From Cryptomeria japonica (lineage: Eukaryota > Streptophyta > Pinopsida > Cupressales > Cupressaceae), in contig NC_081414.1 in the NCBI RefSeq assembly GCF_030272615.1, positions 237,324,233 to 237,388,232 on the forward strand: 64,000 nucleotides of DNA, read 5' to 3'. A program made the position numbers and the translations under genes. The notes beneath the pieces were generated by a model, which was not told the origin of the DNA, did not search any database, and was given only the letters and a program-made list of their open reading frames with translations. Of this stretch, positions 47,388 through 60,745 are shown one piece after another; within the stretch, counting starts at the first letter, position 1, and the number at the start of each line of letters is the position of its first letter.

Positions 47388-50300
47388 ATGGCGACCCCGA
47401 AGGTGGGAGCATCCACCAGTCGTCTAGCCCTCATGAAGGAAGATCAAAAGAATTAAGAATTGGAGACCAAGATCTTGTCTAAGTGGAGCAACATTGGAGT
47501 TACCAACTTGGGAAACTTCAGTACGAAGAAGTTTCGAGAGGTCCCTTATATTGGCAAGCCATCACCTGTCGCCAGGAGGATAATTGAAAGTGGCATCATT
47601 AAGGCGGCCGACTTCCCTCCAGCAATCCAGTGCCATGAGTTGATGATCGAGTGTGCTCGCCATTATGATCCACAGTCCAGATCGATCGAGTCCAAGGAGG
47701 GAAAGACTTTGGCTTACCTTTCAGAGGAAGCTATAAGTGAGGCTTTCCATCTTCCAGAGCACAGAGATATGATCTACAAAAGCATAGAAGGAGCCAGGTC
47801 CATGTACGAAGATGATCCAGACACTTGCCTAAGCATCATCAATAAGAATTGGTTACTCAAGAGTCGTCCTCGCCTGAGCAAGATTCCGAATACACCACAT
47901 AGGATTGACTTCCAGGAGGAGTACAGAGATTTGATAACACTGCTCAACCAAGTCACAGGAGCCCCTCAAGCCTTCTATTTTGAGAAGTGGATGTTCTACT
48001 TCATCCAAGTGATAGTTCAGGGAAAAGGAACAATTCATTGGGCTAGAATGATTAGCCATTGCTTGGACGTACAGTTAAGGAGACTGAAGGCTACCAAGTC
48101 TTTCCACATGAGTTCGTACATCATATATGCCTTGATCAGGAGCTTTGAGTATGCAGGACTACCTCACAAAGGAGTGATTGGAAGAGGACTCGGCGAGGTC
48201 AGAGTTTGTGATTCCTATGTTCACTTGCATCATCCGCCAGGAAGTAACTACAAGTTAGTCAATGATACCTTCACGATGAACATCACCAGGACGTTGCAAG
48301 GCGGGATTCACAATAGGCTATCTCAGGATGCACAAGAGCTTGTTAAGAGGTACGGTGCTTGGTTCATCCAATTTCCGAAATTTACTTATATTAGAGTTCA
48401 TGGATGTCCTTCACCTCCATACATGTTGCCGAGATATCCAACATACAGAATAGTGTTACTTGAGGTAACTAGACAGTTGACAGCTTATGCGAAGGCATTC
48501 AGACACAGACATGGAAATGGAGTTCCTGTGCCTATCATATTAGGGAATTCAGTTGAGGTATGTCCTAATGCTCTAGCCATGGATGATGCAGAGAAGGAGT
48601 TAGCTTTATATTCATTTTCTTTCTTTGCCTTGAGAGAGAGCTTTGATCCTTATGGGTATATAGAGGAGACAGTCGGAAGAAAATATAAGCATGAATTTCA
48701 GATAGAAGACTTTATGATGAATCTTTCAGATGATCTTGAAGTAAAAAGAAAGATGCATTCCAGATTGCCTTTAGACTTCATCAGGAAATGCAAGATTTAC
48801 AGAGTGGCCGACCAAGCTCAGGACAGTGGCAGACATCTCCAATCATCTTATGATCGAGAAAGCAAATCAGTGAGGCTAGATTGGAATGAACCCGAGATTG
48901 TGGATCTAGATGCTTTGATGGCTCCAGTCTTGTCTTGTACTCGCAGATGGGTTGATGTGCGGCATCAGAAGTTGAGAGAGCAAGGCATATCTATGACTTT
49001 TACTTTGGAGGAAAGACCAGCAGAAGGTGGAGCTAGTGTAAGTGAAGGTAATCCTAATCCCAGAAATGCAAGTGAAGGCAACCTTCGAAGAGTAAGTGAA
49101 GGCAATCCCCATCCTAGAGGCTCAAAGAGGAAAGAGAGACCTGAGAAAAGAGAATCCTCCAAGAAGAAGCAAGAGGCCAACCGAGATCATTCATCCGGCA
49201 CATCTTCTCGACCAGAGAAGAGGACACTTGAAATAGAGGAGTCTATGGAATCAATGGTACAGAATGATAAACAGGAAGAAGGACAAGCACCTCGAAGGTC
49301 ACCAAGTGGATCTCTCCAAGCTAATGAGCTACATGAAGACAAGAACGATAATGAAGTAACATCTCCTCTCAGAGAAGAAGAAACATTGCCTAAGGAGATA
49401 CAGGTTAAAGAAACAAGATCTGCCATCCCAGATTGGTTAAAGGAAAGACTAGCAAGGGTGATTGTGATCGAAGATGAAGACAATGTGATTGATTTAGAGA
49501 GCCTTGTTGGGAATTCTCAGGAAGTGACAGAGAAGAGGAAGGCTACTAAGATGTCCAAGATGATCAGAGATGAGACAGGATCCAGGAAATTGCAAATAGC
49601 TACACTGGCAGTGGACAAGTATGAAGGTGAGATCCTCGCAGAAGAATATGATGTAGAGACATTTGAGCTTGGTCCACTCACAGCCGAGCAGACACTAGAT
49701 GAGGCCACCGATTCATTTGAAGCATTAAAAGACAAGCTTAGGGAAGAAATGGAGAAAAATAGAAAGCTTGAGAGAGAGTTCGGTGCTTGGAGAGGCTACT
49801 TTAGCCATCTCAATCAGCCTTTGGGACGTCAGGATCCAACTGTATCTCCTGCGCAGGCACTTCCCCTTCAATCAATTGGTGAGGCAGAGAGAGTCAGGAG
49901 TTTGGTCCAGCTGATGAGCTCTTGGATTGACAAATCTCATACAGTTGCTATTGAATTTGCAACGAGAATGATGCAGACCATTCACCGAGCTATCCAGGTT
50001 CTTGAGATCATCCACAACTTGATGATAACGGTAGCTGCCTTTGCTCATACTAAAGATGTTATCATTCCTGTCCTGCAAGTAATCAGACAAACATCAAGAA
50101 AGGTCCTAGTACAAGAAAAGATAATGGATGGAGGACCTCATAGTTTACTTCAGTGGTCAACCTTACTCCAGATGAAGGAAGTTCTCTTCGAGGACATCAG
50201 TACTAGATGCAATCATGTTGAGGAGGTTATCCACCCGATCCAGGATAGAGTGTTTGAGGTACTACGTACTATTCTTGGCAGGAGGATCGAAGTTGAGACA

Positions 50301-50612
50301 GATGTGGATTTGCAGGAATTGGAAGAAAGGGTCAAGGTCATCTTTTGCAAAGATGCGAATGTCATCTCAGATGAGCAACGGGACCAGATGTTTGCTACCA
50401 TGCTCCTGATTGAGAAGACTAAAGAACTTGAACCTGGATGGGACGCTGCTCTTCTCAAGGCTTTTGATCAGGTCATCCACTTAGAAGAACGAATGAGGAA
50501 TCGTCCCGAGATTCCAATTGCTGAGATCGAAGGAATCGTATCCAGATTCATTGCATATGCTAAAAAGGAGCATTGGAAAGGGAATAAGATTCTAGAAGAA
50601 AGGTTGTTATAG
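47388..50612 (+). CDS. Element D large protein (unknown family), one internal stop
   Basis: ATG 47388 is followed by 22 codons, a TAA (47454-47456), and then 1,050 open codons (47460-50609) ending TAG/A at 50612. The first ATG after the stop is 47643. Counting from 47460, the N-terminal domain spans about 15-450: ESGIIKAADFPPAIQ, EEAISEAF, DLITLL...FEKWMFYF (158-181), MSSYIIY, RYGAWFIQFPKFTYI and LPRYPTYRIVL. A charged linker (510-650) holds three SEGNP/SEGN units and a nuclear-signal-like KRKERPEKRESSKKK (556). A conserved IPDWL block (656) and IATLAVDK precede a long helical, probably coiled-coil C-terminus (745-1050). No enzyme motif recognised. The TAA could be a CAA-to-TAA change. Distant kinship to plant transposon-protein domains is possible but unproven. 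Confidence 0.75.
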
Positions 50613-50805
50613 ATGACATGGCACCTTAATTGTCATTGGTCTATGTCTCCTAGATTTTTGTGCCAAATTTAATATTTGGCTATGCATTTAATATTGTTCA
50701 GTAAAAAGGGGGCTATTTGTAATAAACCCTAATTAGGGTTTAGGTGTCATAATATTGGCCATTGATCTTCTTTTTGATCTAGACTGTTCATTGTAATTGA
50801 GGATG

Positions 50806-50815
50806 CTATATATAC
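50806..50815 (+). promoter_or_regulatory. Second TATA box of element D
   Basis: CTATATATAC followed by CCTCATTTC and CATTTTGTAAC resembles the element A box in sequence and in distance to the right end (about 848 bp). It fits an LTR U3/R boundary. Confidence 0.6.
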
Positions 50816-51659
50816 CCTCATTTCTTTTCATTTTGTAACTAGAGATTTAGATATCAGCATTAGTGATTAGAGATTAGCAATTTGATAGAAGCAAGTTACT
50901 TTGTAGCAAGATTGAGCTTTGAGGAAGGAATTTCAAACAATTGTTGTTCATGATGGCTTTGAGATCAATAAAATATTGAAGTTATGGTGTTTTATTGCAA
51001 TTCTTGTGGCTATTTCCATGGTTGTTCGTTTTCTTGAATCATTCTCAATCAAAGTAGTGTTTTAGTTTGAAAGACTAAGTGTTGGACTTGATTGTCGGTG
51101 AGATTCACTTTCCAAACCACTAGCTTCTTGCTGATTGTAGGAACGCCTTGCGTGGTCAACTGGAGAAACTTGAATCACTTAAACCTTCAATCGTCATTGA
51201 ACCTTGGATATGTGCCTTTGTGGTAGTGTCTATGATCCTTGATGAATTGAAAGATCATTTGTTACCTTAGAAGATTGCATCAATTTCAATTGAGTTGTTA
51301 TTTTATGGCAATATTGAAGTTGGTAGAATCTTGCCAAGTCCTGTCCACATTGAGTCATTCTTAGGATTAGATTAGACTAGATCTCTTGTAAGCCCTCCTC
51401 TTTTGATCTTTTTTGAGAATTTGTTAGTTTAGGAAATTCTATTTCGGAAACGTAAGGCCCCTTGATGACACAGCAATCACAACGACCACTGGTGCTTATC
51501 CACACGTAAAGACCCTACTTAAAAGAACATTGGAGTCACCCTGATTGATCCTTCTTGCGATATCTTCAGCAATCAGAGACTTTATTCAAGAGAGGATAAG
51601 GTACCCTTGGGTATTTTATTCTGTGTATGATTGTGTACAAAATACACGTCAACAGTTGG

Positions 51660-51700
51660 CCGGATGGAGTCGTAGTTCTGCGATTTTAGCCACATCAACA
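51660..51700 (+). mobile_element. 3' tip of the A-type fragment hosting element D
   Basis: It continues the fragment ending at 36919 and closes CACATCAACA like element A (ACACGTCAACA). It is followed by GGTTT, the possible target duplication. Confidence 0.65.
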
Positions 51701-52370
51701 GGTTTCAATCAGTCATAAGATTATTCGATCAAGGTCAGGGAAGTAATGATCTTCTTTCTCAACCCAAATAAAGACATGACAAAGCTATCAAGAGCCTCAA
51801 GATCAAAGTAATGTTAAGACCTTGTTAGATTTTGATAGAATTTTATTTTGATTGACTTCTTCAACTGAAGAGTTTATAATTGTCCTTGATGACTGTTAAC
51901 ACAAAAGTTTGCACCCGTGGTAATCAGTCTTGACTACCAACCTTGTGAAACATTGAATCAACCTCTCAAGTGTGGGACCTTGCATTGTTGGGAGGTTGAA
52001 TCTCCGGATAAGGTCGACTTCCTCTTCAATTTGAATGCAGAGTATTGGACCAACCCAACACTGATAAAACTAATCCATGGTTTGACAGGGAAAAAGGAGA
52101 AAGAGAAGGGTTGCAGGAAAGAAGGAAAAAGGGTTTGCACCCAGACTGAAATAATGATCCATCCCTGCCTATAGCTGCACAAAACATTAATGAAAACTAA
52201 CCAAGGATGCACAAAATTCTATTCTACTTAGCCATCTAAGTGTGAGTGAAGCCTCAGAATCAACATGATCACTTACACTACAGAAAACCAAAGGAGAAAG
52301 CATTCAAATAAAGAGGTAAACACTTACACAGATTGCAAGAATCGAATAAAGGCAAGAAAGATAATTTTAT
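51701..52370. other. Unassigned non-coding stretch
   Basis: No gene or element boundary was recognised. ORFs of about 85 codons on both strands (51917-52212) overlap each other and show no family motif. It may be intron of the synthetase gene or older repeat. Confidence 0.4.
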
Positions 52371-53894
52371 TGATGAAAGAGAAAGGCAAATTTACAGATG
52401 TAAAGAGACATAAGAATTTTGCATGAGAAAAGAAAGGAGAGGATCCTAACGAAATGTTACAAAATTGCCTTTATAGATCAAGCATAACTCAGATGGTTGC
52501 AATTGAAAAAACCCTAATCACACCCGAGTTAGGTTACAAAAATATCAGAGGAGGGGGAGAGATCAGATTCAAGATCTCATGGCATGCTACAACTAGCTAT
52601 GGGAGTGTCCTCTGCCTCTGGAAGAACAAATATCTCCGCAAATCAGGGAAAATCCTGCATCTGGATGAGTCTCTGTGTACTGGATGGCGTCTGTAGGCAC
52701 AAAAAGCCTTCAAACCTCGTTAAGAGGCATGGATTGCATTTGGAATCGTCAGTAGGCATCATGTTTGGCGTTATAGCATCGAAATCTGGTGGTTGCAGTG
52801 AGATCGGGTCCAAAATCCGGCACCGATTGAGCAAAAAACGACCTCGACCATCGGGTCGACAACCACTACTTGCAAAAGAGTTTAAATGCCAACGACAGTT
52901 GCAAGTTTGAAAATCGACCGTTGATTTGAGATCTCGTGCAAGATCTTGCCATGTAACCGCGCTCAAAAGCCCAATCGAAGATGAAAATATCGTTGTTGGA
53001 CCAAGCTTTATGAAAAACCAATGACCGTGGCTTGCTGGCATGGCACCCCGGGTCCATGCCTCAGCGGTTGTGTTGACCGCTGACTGCACTGTATTCTTAC
53101 CCTGCAGCATCTCTATGGGTCCCTTTTAACCTCGCGGGATAAGAATTTGGCTTTGATTCTACTTTGCTTTTGTTATCCCGTGGGACCACTTGTGTCTTTG
53201 TTTCCTCCCACGGGATAAGAGTTTCCTTGATTTACTCTTCTTTCCTTATCGCACGGGACCTTTGATGCCTTTGCTCAACCTCGCAAGATAAGGCCCTAAG
53301 GTCTTTACTTGGTTTGTTCTTATCCCGTGGGACATTTGTGTCCTTGAATTTACCCCGCGGGATAAGCAAAATGCTTTGTATTTTATGTTTGCTCCTTATC
53401 CCGCGCCATTGCTTTGTGCCCATCTTTGCCCCGCGGGATAAGGTTTTCTCTTTGTTTCACCTCGCGGGATAAGCCAAAAGTCTACTCGCCTTTGACTTCT
53501 CTTATCTTGCGGCCTCTGCTTGTTGGGTTTGAAAATCTTGTGACTGGTAAGAGGAAGGGGGAAATCGGCCCACTAACGACTGGGAACCCCTCCAGCCGGT
53601 TGAAGCTAAGTGAGTTGGCCGACTTACCCGGTCAACTCGAAAAAAGAACTGGGGCCCGCTCACGACCGAGAGCCCCTCCAACCGGTGGTCAATAACACGA
53701 CCCGATCAATAACACGACCTGTTATTGACACATTATATAACCCTCGTGTTATATGAATTTGCAAAACTATGAAGAAGCAGCTAACTCTGTTGAGACCGAT
53801 AACACATGTTATCGCTATTGACTAACATGAAATGTTGGCCACACTGAAGTCCTGTATTTGAGCTCTGCTAAGGTTGGCATAAAAATTGCCAACA
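52371..53894 (-). mobile_element. Solo LTR (1,524 bp), target duplication TTTAT
   Basis: The minus strand starts TGTTGGCAATTTTTATG and ends CTTTCTCTTTCATCA, with TTTAT at 52366-52370 and 53895-53899. A TATA-like GGTTATATAATG (minus strand, about 53740) fits an LTR promoter. Downstream of it lies the alternating GGGATAAG array. It contains two AATAACACGACC repeats (about 53690-53720). No gene is seen; the 155-codon minus ORF (52643-53110) has no family motif. Confidence 0.82.
53130..53513. repeat. Alternating inverted CGCGGGATAAG array
   Basis: Eleven copies of CCCGCGGGATAAG or its reverse complement lie at about 53130, 53173, 53207, 53244, 53279, 53319, 53353, 53394, 53429, 53460 and 53501. 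Orientation is F R F R F R F R F F R and steps are about 31-43 bp. Neighbouring pairs could form hairpins. Confidence 0.8.
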
Positions 53895-53899
53895 TTTAT

Positions 53900-55802
53900 G
53901 GCGTCTCGGAGGGGGTGACAAGCCTACTTGGCACATTGATTAGCAGCCTTAGATGTCCATTAAGCGCAGAGTCAAAACCTAAAGCAAAAAAGATAATCTC
54001 TGCCCCTGCAAGATGTCAAAACTTTGCCATTTTGGGGAATAGCCTGTGCGCTCGCACTTCTTGGAAAGCTGAAAAAACTGAAAGAACCTAAGCTAATATG
54101 TACACTACCTTACAATGAAGGGGCTAAACAAAGCCATTCACTGGTTTGTGAAAGCAGCTACCTTTCCTGACTAATGCCTAATACTCTTCATGCCTGTGGA
54201 AAACCAGCCAGGAAAAGAATTTTGAAAGGCATCCAACAGATTGTTGGAATGCCTCCCAAAACCCGAGAGCAAAGAAACTCACCCATGACTGAATTTTATC
54301 ATTTTGGGGTGAATGCTGTACTTTTTCTTTCTTGACCGAGACTCTGACTTGCACTTTGACTTCATCTTCTACTTTGGGATGGACTTTGGCTTTGAGTTTG
54401 TATTAGTAGAGCTCTTTGATTACCTCTTGAAGACTTCTTTGTCGTTCTTTTTGTTCTACCAAACGTAAAGATTGTCTAATCTCTTGATCTTGACCAAGTT
54501 GTGGTTCCCGCCTTTGTTGGTGTTTGAGGGGAAGATTTTTCCTTAATTGGGCTAGACTTCTTTAAGATAATAATGCCAAAGTTTACTTTTCTATCTGATA
54601 AAACTAGTACTCGAAATGATGAACAAAAATAACAATGCATACCATATAGAGCAGTGAAAAATATATCTTTGTTCACATGTTTGTACAAAAGTAGACCAGA
54701 GATGATTAACCAAGGATCATACTACCTTCCTTGCTATGACAAATCTATATAAAACCCTCAATGGTTGTCAAGTAAACACAACTGTAGACAACTATTAATT
54801 TCTAGTAATTCCCACAAACTAACAAATCATTAACACATGGTCGGGAATAATCAAATGAGCAATCATCAAGACAATATATCTTAACTACATACATGACTAT
54901 AAATGAAGATGAGTATAACTTGCATTATATATAGGCATAAACATCAATCCTATAGCTGAAATATAGACATGCTGTGGCAGAAACAGTTCATTATGCTGTG
55001 GACACTAATTTATGAATACAAATTGAGAAGAAATACTTTCCCAAGAAATTATGCATAGTGTACAATAAATTCTAGTTGAGTCTTTTTGATCAGTGATAAA
55101 TATTGGTGTTCCTATTGCTAGGTTACTAGTTTTATTCCCAACATAATGAGCATGTTTTATTAATGACACATTTATACAACTTTCTTTAAACTTCTTGATA
55201 ATTTTAGAATTGGATTCTACAGAATGGTTCAATGAATTAAGGTTACCACTCAGCTTTACAGTCTATCTGGCCATATTTTTGAATTATGACACTTATTTTC
55301 TTCTGAAGGCTACAGCCTTATAGTCCATCTTACCATCTTTTCTAATTATGACACTGATTTCCTTTTGAAGTAAAATATTTTTCTTATAATTGAGTTATCT
55401 ATCATCCATATAGATGGTAGGTTTCTCACGACTTAGTAATTCTTGGTAGTCATTATACATTGAGCACAATGTTGTTTGAATCCTAAATTTCATAATTGTA
55501 ATTCACAATCTAGGTATTATAAGAGTATTGACAAGGTGTGAGTGGTAAATGTTTCAAAGGGTGGAGTCTGTGTCAGCAAATAATACATACTAATTTTTAT
55601 TTTTGTTTTTGTTAAATATTATCTTTCTTTTCTACAATCTGTCAGATTTTCATGTTTTCTTGGAGCAACGTATGTATACACATCTTCGTTTGATTTGAGA
55701 GATTGGAACTGAGATGTGAGTCTATATCTCTCATAAATGCCAAATATCATGATATTTGAATTGGAAGCCTTGGTGCTAACCATTATGTTATATCCTTTAC
55801 AG
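53900..55802. other. Non-coding region with copy 2 of the ~315-bp repeat
   Basis: 54308-54617 repeats 36056-36370. The rest is AT-rich and featureless and probably belongs to the intron before the synthetase exon at 55803. No upstream synthetase exon was recognised. Confidence 0.5.
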
Positions 55803-56927
<1,125 letters not shown>

Positions 56928-58207
56928 TGTTGTCCGCATTTTTTGTTTTCAAAAATGAAGGACCGTTATATAAAAATTTTGTGAAAAAATGAAAATTTTA
57001 CTCTATGGCATGCTTCACGAGGCATAATTTCGACTAATCCTTGGACTGGCTTAATCCTCAGTCCATCCTCGAACTACGTTTCAAATTTCGTCGCATTCTG
57101 GATTTGTTTGCTATGTCTTTCCTTCAAATTCGGGTTTTTTTCTCCCTGACTGCAGGTGGAGAATTTTTCTTGAACTACAACTTTTAATGATTTCCATTGT
57201 TTTGGTCTTTGTAGGGAAATTTTTAGCTTATTACATGTGCACTTTATTGAAAAATAAAAACTAGTAATTTGCTTTTTATTTCCTCTTTGTTGTTTTTGTT
57301 GTTTTTTGGCTTTTTTAGTTAAAATAGGGATTTTTTGGTTAAATTACAAGTAAACTTGTAGTTCTTTTCTAAAACCCCTACTTTAATGGTTTTTACATGT
57401 AATAGGGATTTTAAACCCTTATTACATGTGTGCAAGTGAATTATAACTTGTTGTAGGGATTTTATTTCCCCTTTGAAAGTGATTTTAAACTTGCATATCT
57501 CTTTCCAAAACCCGATTTTGCCTTGGAATGAGAAAAGTGACATTTTAAACTTGCTATTCTCTCCCAAAAACCTGATTTTGCCTATAAAGTGCATTTTTGA
57601 ACATTTTAAACTTGCTATTTGGTCTAAAAAACCCGATTTTTGCCCTATAGTTGAAAAAGTGCATTTTAAGCTTGTTATTTCCTTCAAAAAACCCGATTCT
57701 CATTGTTTCATGCAAATCGAAACTTGTAATTCTTTTCCAAAAACCCGATTGCAAGGAAAAAAACAGTTTTTGAGAATTTTAAGCAAGATTTTGTGGAGGA
57801 ATTTTTGGAGGAAGAAGGCATTTGGGTTTCTTCCCTATTCTTGTGCATTTTCAAACATCTTTCACGCCATTCTAGGGTTTTGGAAGTTTGATTTATTGCT
57901 GGTTTTCTTGGTGTCAAAATGCAAACACGTTTTTGCCAAAAACCACGTTTTTCTCCATTAAAGATGCCACGAATCAGCAATCTTCTAAATCGTTTTGGCT
58001 TGGTATGCTAAGGCGTTGAGGTTAGAAGAAGATTCAAACATCTTTCACGCTATTTCTCTTGCATTTGCTGCCATGTTTTTATACAAAAGGCGTTTTTGCA
58101 AAAACGTGGAAAGGGTTTGCATTGTGGAATGTCTCTATTTATTGGATTGTCTTCTTCATTCTAAGATTGTTGCATCTTTTGGAGAGGCATTTTCAGTTTT
58201 ATGCAAG

Positions 58208-58945
58208 GTATGTTTTCTTTTCTTTCTTTCTTTCTTTTTCTTATTTTCTTGTTTTCTTAGTTTTCCTTTCTAGTTGTAATTTTGTATATGTTGTTCTTCC
58301 CCCAAAAATCGGTTTTGTGAGAGAGATTTTCCCCTTTGATATGCAATTTTTGAATTGCATTGTTCTTCCCCACTTTCCCTCTTTACTTGTATTTGGGATT
58401 TTAAATCCCGATTACAAGTTGGCTGGAAATCTTTGTTATTCCCTTACGGTTAAAGGATTAAACCATTTTTGGTTGAAATTTCCAAGTTGAAAAGATGTGA
58501 AATACCCTTCCTTTCAAAATCGGGTTTTAAAAACCAGATTACATGTTGAAAAGTTCTTCCCATTTTCATGAAAATGACATTCCTGGATCTTCTCATTTTT
58601 ATCCATTCATGTCACCCATATCCGTACTTTCCATTTTCATCATTTTTCGCAAGTCTAATTCTCATTTTTCACCCATTTCTCCATTTGCAAATTTACAAGT
58701 GTACTTGCTTTTAGGTTTTAAAAATCCGATGGCATGTATGCTCTTTCCAACTTTTATACTTGCAAAAATTTTCCCAAGATCCGAAATTGGTCAAAGTCAA
58801 GATTTTCCCATTTCCATTTATTTTCCCTCTTTCTCTCACAAAATCGTGAAGTTCAAGAGTCGAAGTTTTTCCCATTTGAAGAAGGAAGAATGTTATTTGC
58901 AGCTGAATATGATGTTGCCTTAACACTTTTAAGTCTTCATCACAG
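58208..58945 (+). other. Leader intron of element E gene
   Basis: The donor GCAAG/GTATGT is shared with both other E-type copies. The acceptor is CATCACAG (58945) or TTCCAG (58953), just before ATG 58965. The end is therefore uncertain by 8 bp. Confidence 0.55.
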
Positions 58946-58964
58946 TATTCCAGGTTTTTAATCA

Positions 58965-60447
58965 ATGTCAGATTTGTTGTCATCTCCAATTCCAAAAAAG
59001 ATGAAGTACAAATATAACAAGTATCAAAACGAAGTTGCACCCTCCCAAGTTTCTTCCCCTTTGGATCATATCAGAGACACAAAAATAGAGCATGTGGATA
59101 TGTCAGAGTTTGTCAAGAGGGTGGAAGATCCACAAGATAATAACATGCAACGGCTGTTGGACAGCCATATCCATCATGCATCTTCTTTCCCGGTGGCTGC
59201 CCTAGAACCTGAATTTGTTCTCGCTTGCGCTCATTAGATTGACAAGGAGACAAGAATCATCAAAAATGATGATGGCGAAGCAATAGTCCGCCTTGATGCA
59301 GACACAATTGAGAAGGTCTTCAGAATACCTCCCGCACCTGTTTACATGGAAATCTCCAAAGAAAGTGCAGCTGAGTATTATGTGAAAAGGGAAAAAGATT
59401 GTAAATGACATATCAACAAGTGGATCCAAGAGCCACGAGCCTCCTTCACAAGGTGGGCTAAGTTGTACCGCTGTGACTTCAAATGGGAAATAGGAGACAT
59501 CATAACCCTTCTCAGCAAGATAATGGGCCTCGAGCATTCTAATGTTTTTGAGCCCTGGATGTACCAGTTCATCATGTTCATAAGACAGTCCCATGATATA
59601 TCATAGGGAGAAGTCATCAGCGATGCCTTGTGTGAACAACTTGCAGCAATCCCTTCCACCATGACTTTCTATATAAATTCATACTTGGTGTACTTGGCGG
59701 CATCACTTAGACATTTTCCAGGTCTTTCTACCAAGAGTGATCACTCGCTTATACCAGTTTGGGAATATTATGATCAGTTGCCTTTGAGACCCAGCAAATT
59801 GCATTTCAGAAGAGTCCAAGATGCATTCTTCGATTACTTCATGTGTCAGTTTGATAGAACTTTGAGGAACAAAAGGGTATCAGATGAGACATGGGAAAGG
59901 GTGAGTGAGTATGGATGCTTGTTTCTACAGTTCCCCACCTTCACCTTATGAGAATCGGATGCTATAGTGGTCAGCCATATATGCTTCCTAGATACCCAAC
60001 TGATAGGATCATTCTTATGGAGTTGGGAAGACAGACCATGGCTGTCCACACTCATTAGTTTGCTAGACACAAGGTTGGAATGGGGATCTCTACAATAAAC
60101 CCATTAAAAATTGGTCGGTATTCTCTTGTCACATCCGTTAAAGCTAAGGCCATGGAGAGCTGATTCTAGAAGAAGAAGTTCTTGCTGATTTACAGATGAG
60201 GATTCATAATGAATGGAGGAGCGAACAATTCTCGGCCGCTTCAATTCAAATGTTGATGAAACACCAAATCTTTTTGCATGAAATCCAGTCCATCCTGGAT
60301 AAAAACAACTCTGCACTCTTCCGGTATCATGATACTATCATGAAGACCATGGTTGTTGCTAAGAACACCCATGAACCGGATCCCGAGGAACTACAAATGG
60401 TCATCCAGAAGTTTAAAGGATTTTTGTCTTCACGTGCTACAACTTAA
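58965..60447 (+). pseudogene. Element E large protein, shortened and broken
   Basis: The frame from 58965 has KMKYKYNKYQNEV, DSHIHHASSFPVAALEPEFV, DIITLLSKIMGLEHSNVFEP, WMYQF, INSYLVY and CLFLQFPTFT, matching the N-terminal domain of A and D. Stops fall at 59235, 59406, 59604 and about 59949; a frameshift follows, then YMLPRYPTDRIIL (about 59970). After a junction near 60160 it gives the C-terminal block (EEEVLADLQMRIHNEW to FLSSRATT, stop 60445-60447). The middle (PDWL and coiled coil), present in B/C and D, is missing, so E is an internal deletion derivative. Function unknown. Confidence 0.75.
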
Positions 60448-60735
60448 GTGTTTTTCAACACTTAGTTGTATTTTTCCACTTTTGTAATGTTTAGTTGTAG
60501 TTTTCCTTTCGACAAGTTACATGTAAAAGTATTTTTGTAAATGCAAGTTAACTTATTACTTGCACTTTTGTAATTACATGTAAGGCAACTACAAGTTGTG
60601 TTCAATTAGGACTGTAGTTGGAATAAGTCTTTGTTAGTTATTGATGTCTTAGTTAGTTATTGAATAAGTCTTGATGGTTGAGAGAATTTCTCAAGTTAGT
60701 TAGGATCCTCCCACCTTTTTCTCATGACTCCTCTC

Positions 60736-60745
60736 CTATAAATAC
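60736..60745 (+). promoter_or_regulatory. Second TATA box of element E
   Basis: CTATAAATAC followed by TTGAGGGGGTCTATTGTAA. The B/C element has the same box on the minus strand near 21470. It lies 816 bp before the right end, as in A and D. Confidence 0.6.

Larger units (their letters stand above)
36920..51654 (+). mobile_element. Element D: 7.3-kb ORF-bearing unit (net), target duplication GTTGG
   Basis: It begins TGTTGTGACC and ends ATACACGTCAACA, with GTTGG at 36915-36919 and 51655-51659. A complete chromovirus (38143-45552) is nested in its left part; net length is about 7,320 bp. Order: palindrome array with 167-bp period (37377-46556), TATA (46878), leader intron (47164-47379), a large ORF (47388-50612), second TATA (50806), right end. 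There is no primer binding site, pol, or second LTR. Architecture and end sequence match element A, and the perfect duplication suggests it is younger than A. Confidence 0.78.

Noticed and set aside
47460-50612. Element D protein as a Gag, reverse transcriptase, integrase or known transposase
   Set aside because: No zinc knuckle, DTG, FxDD, DDE or BED motif is visible in the translation.
52643-53110. 155-codon minus-strand ORF in the solo LTR
   Set aside because: It lies inside a duplication-bounded LTR, overlaps a plus-strand ORF and shows no recognisable domain.
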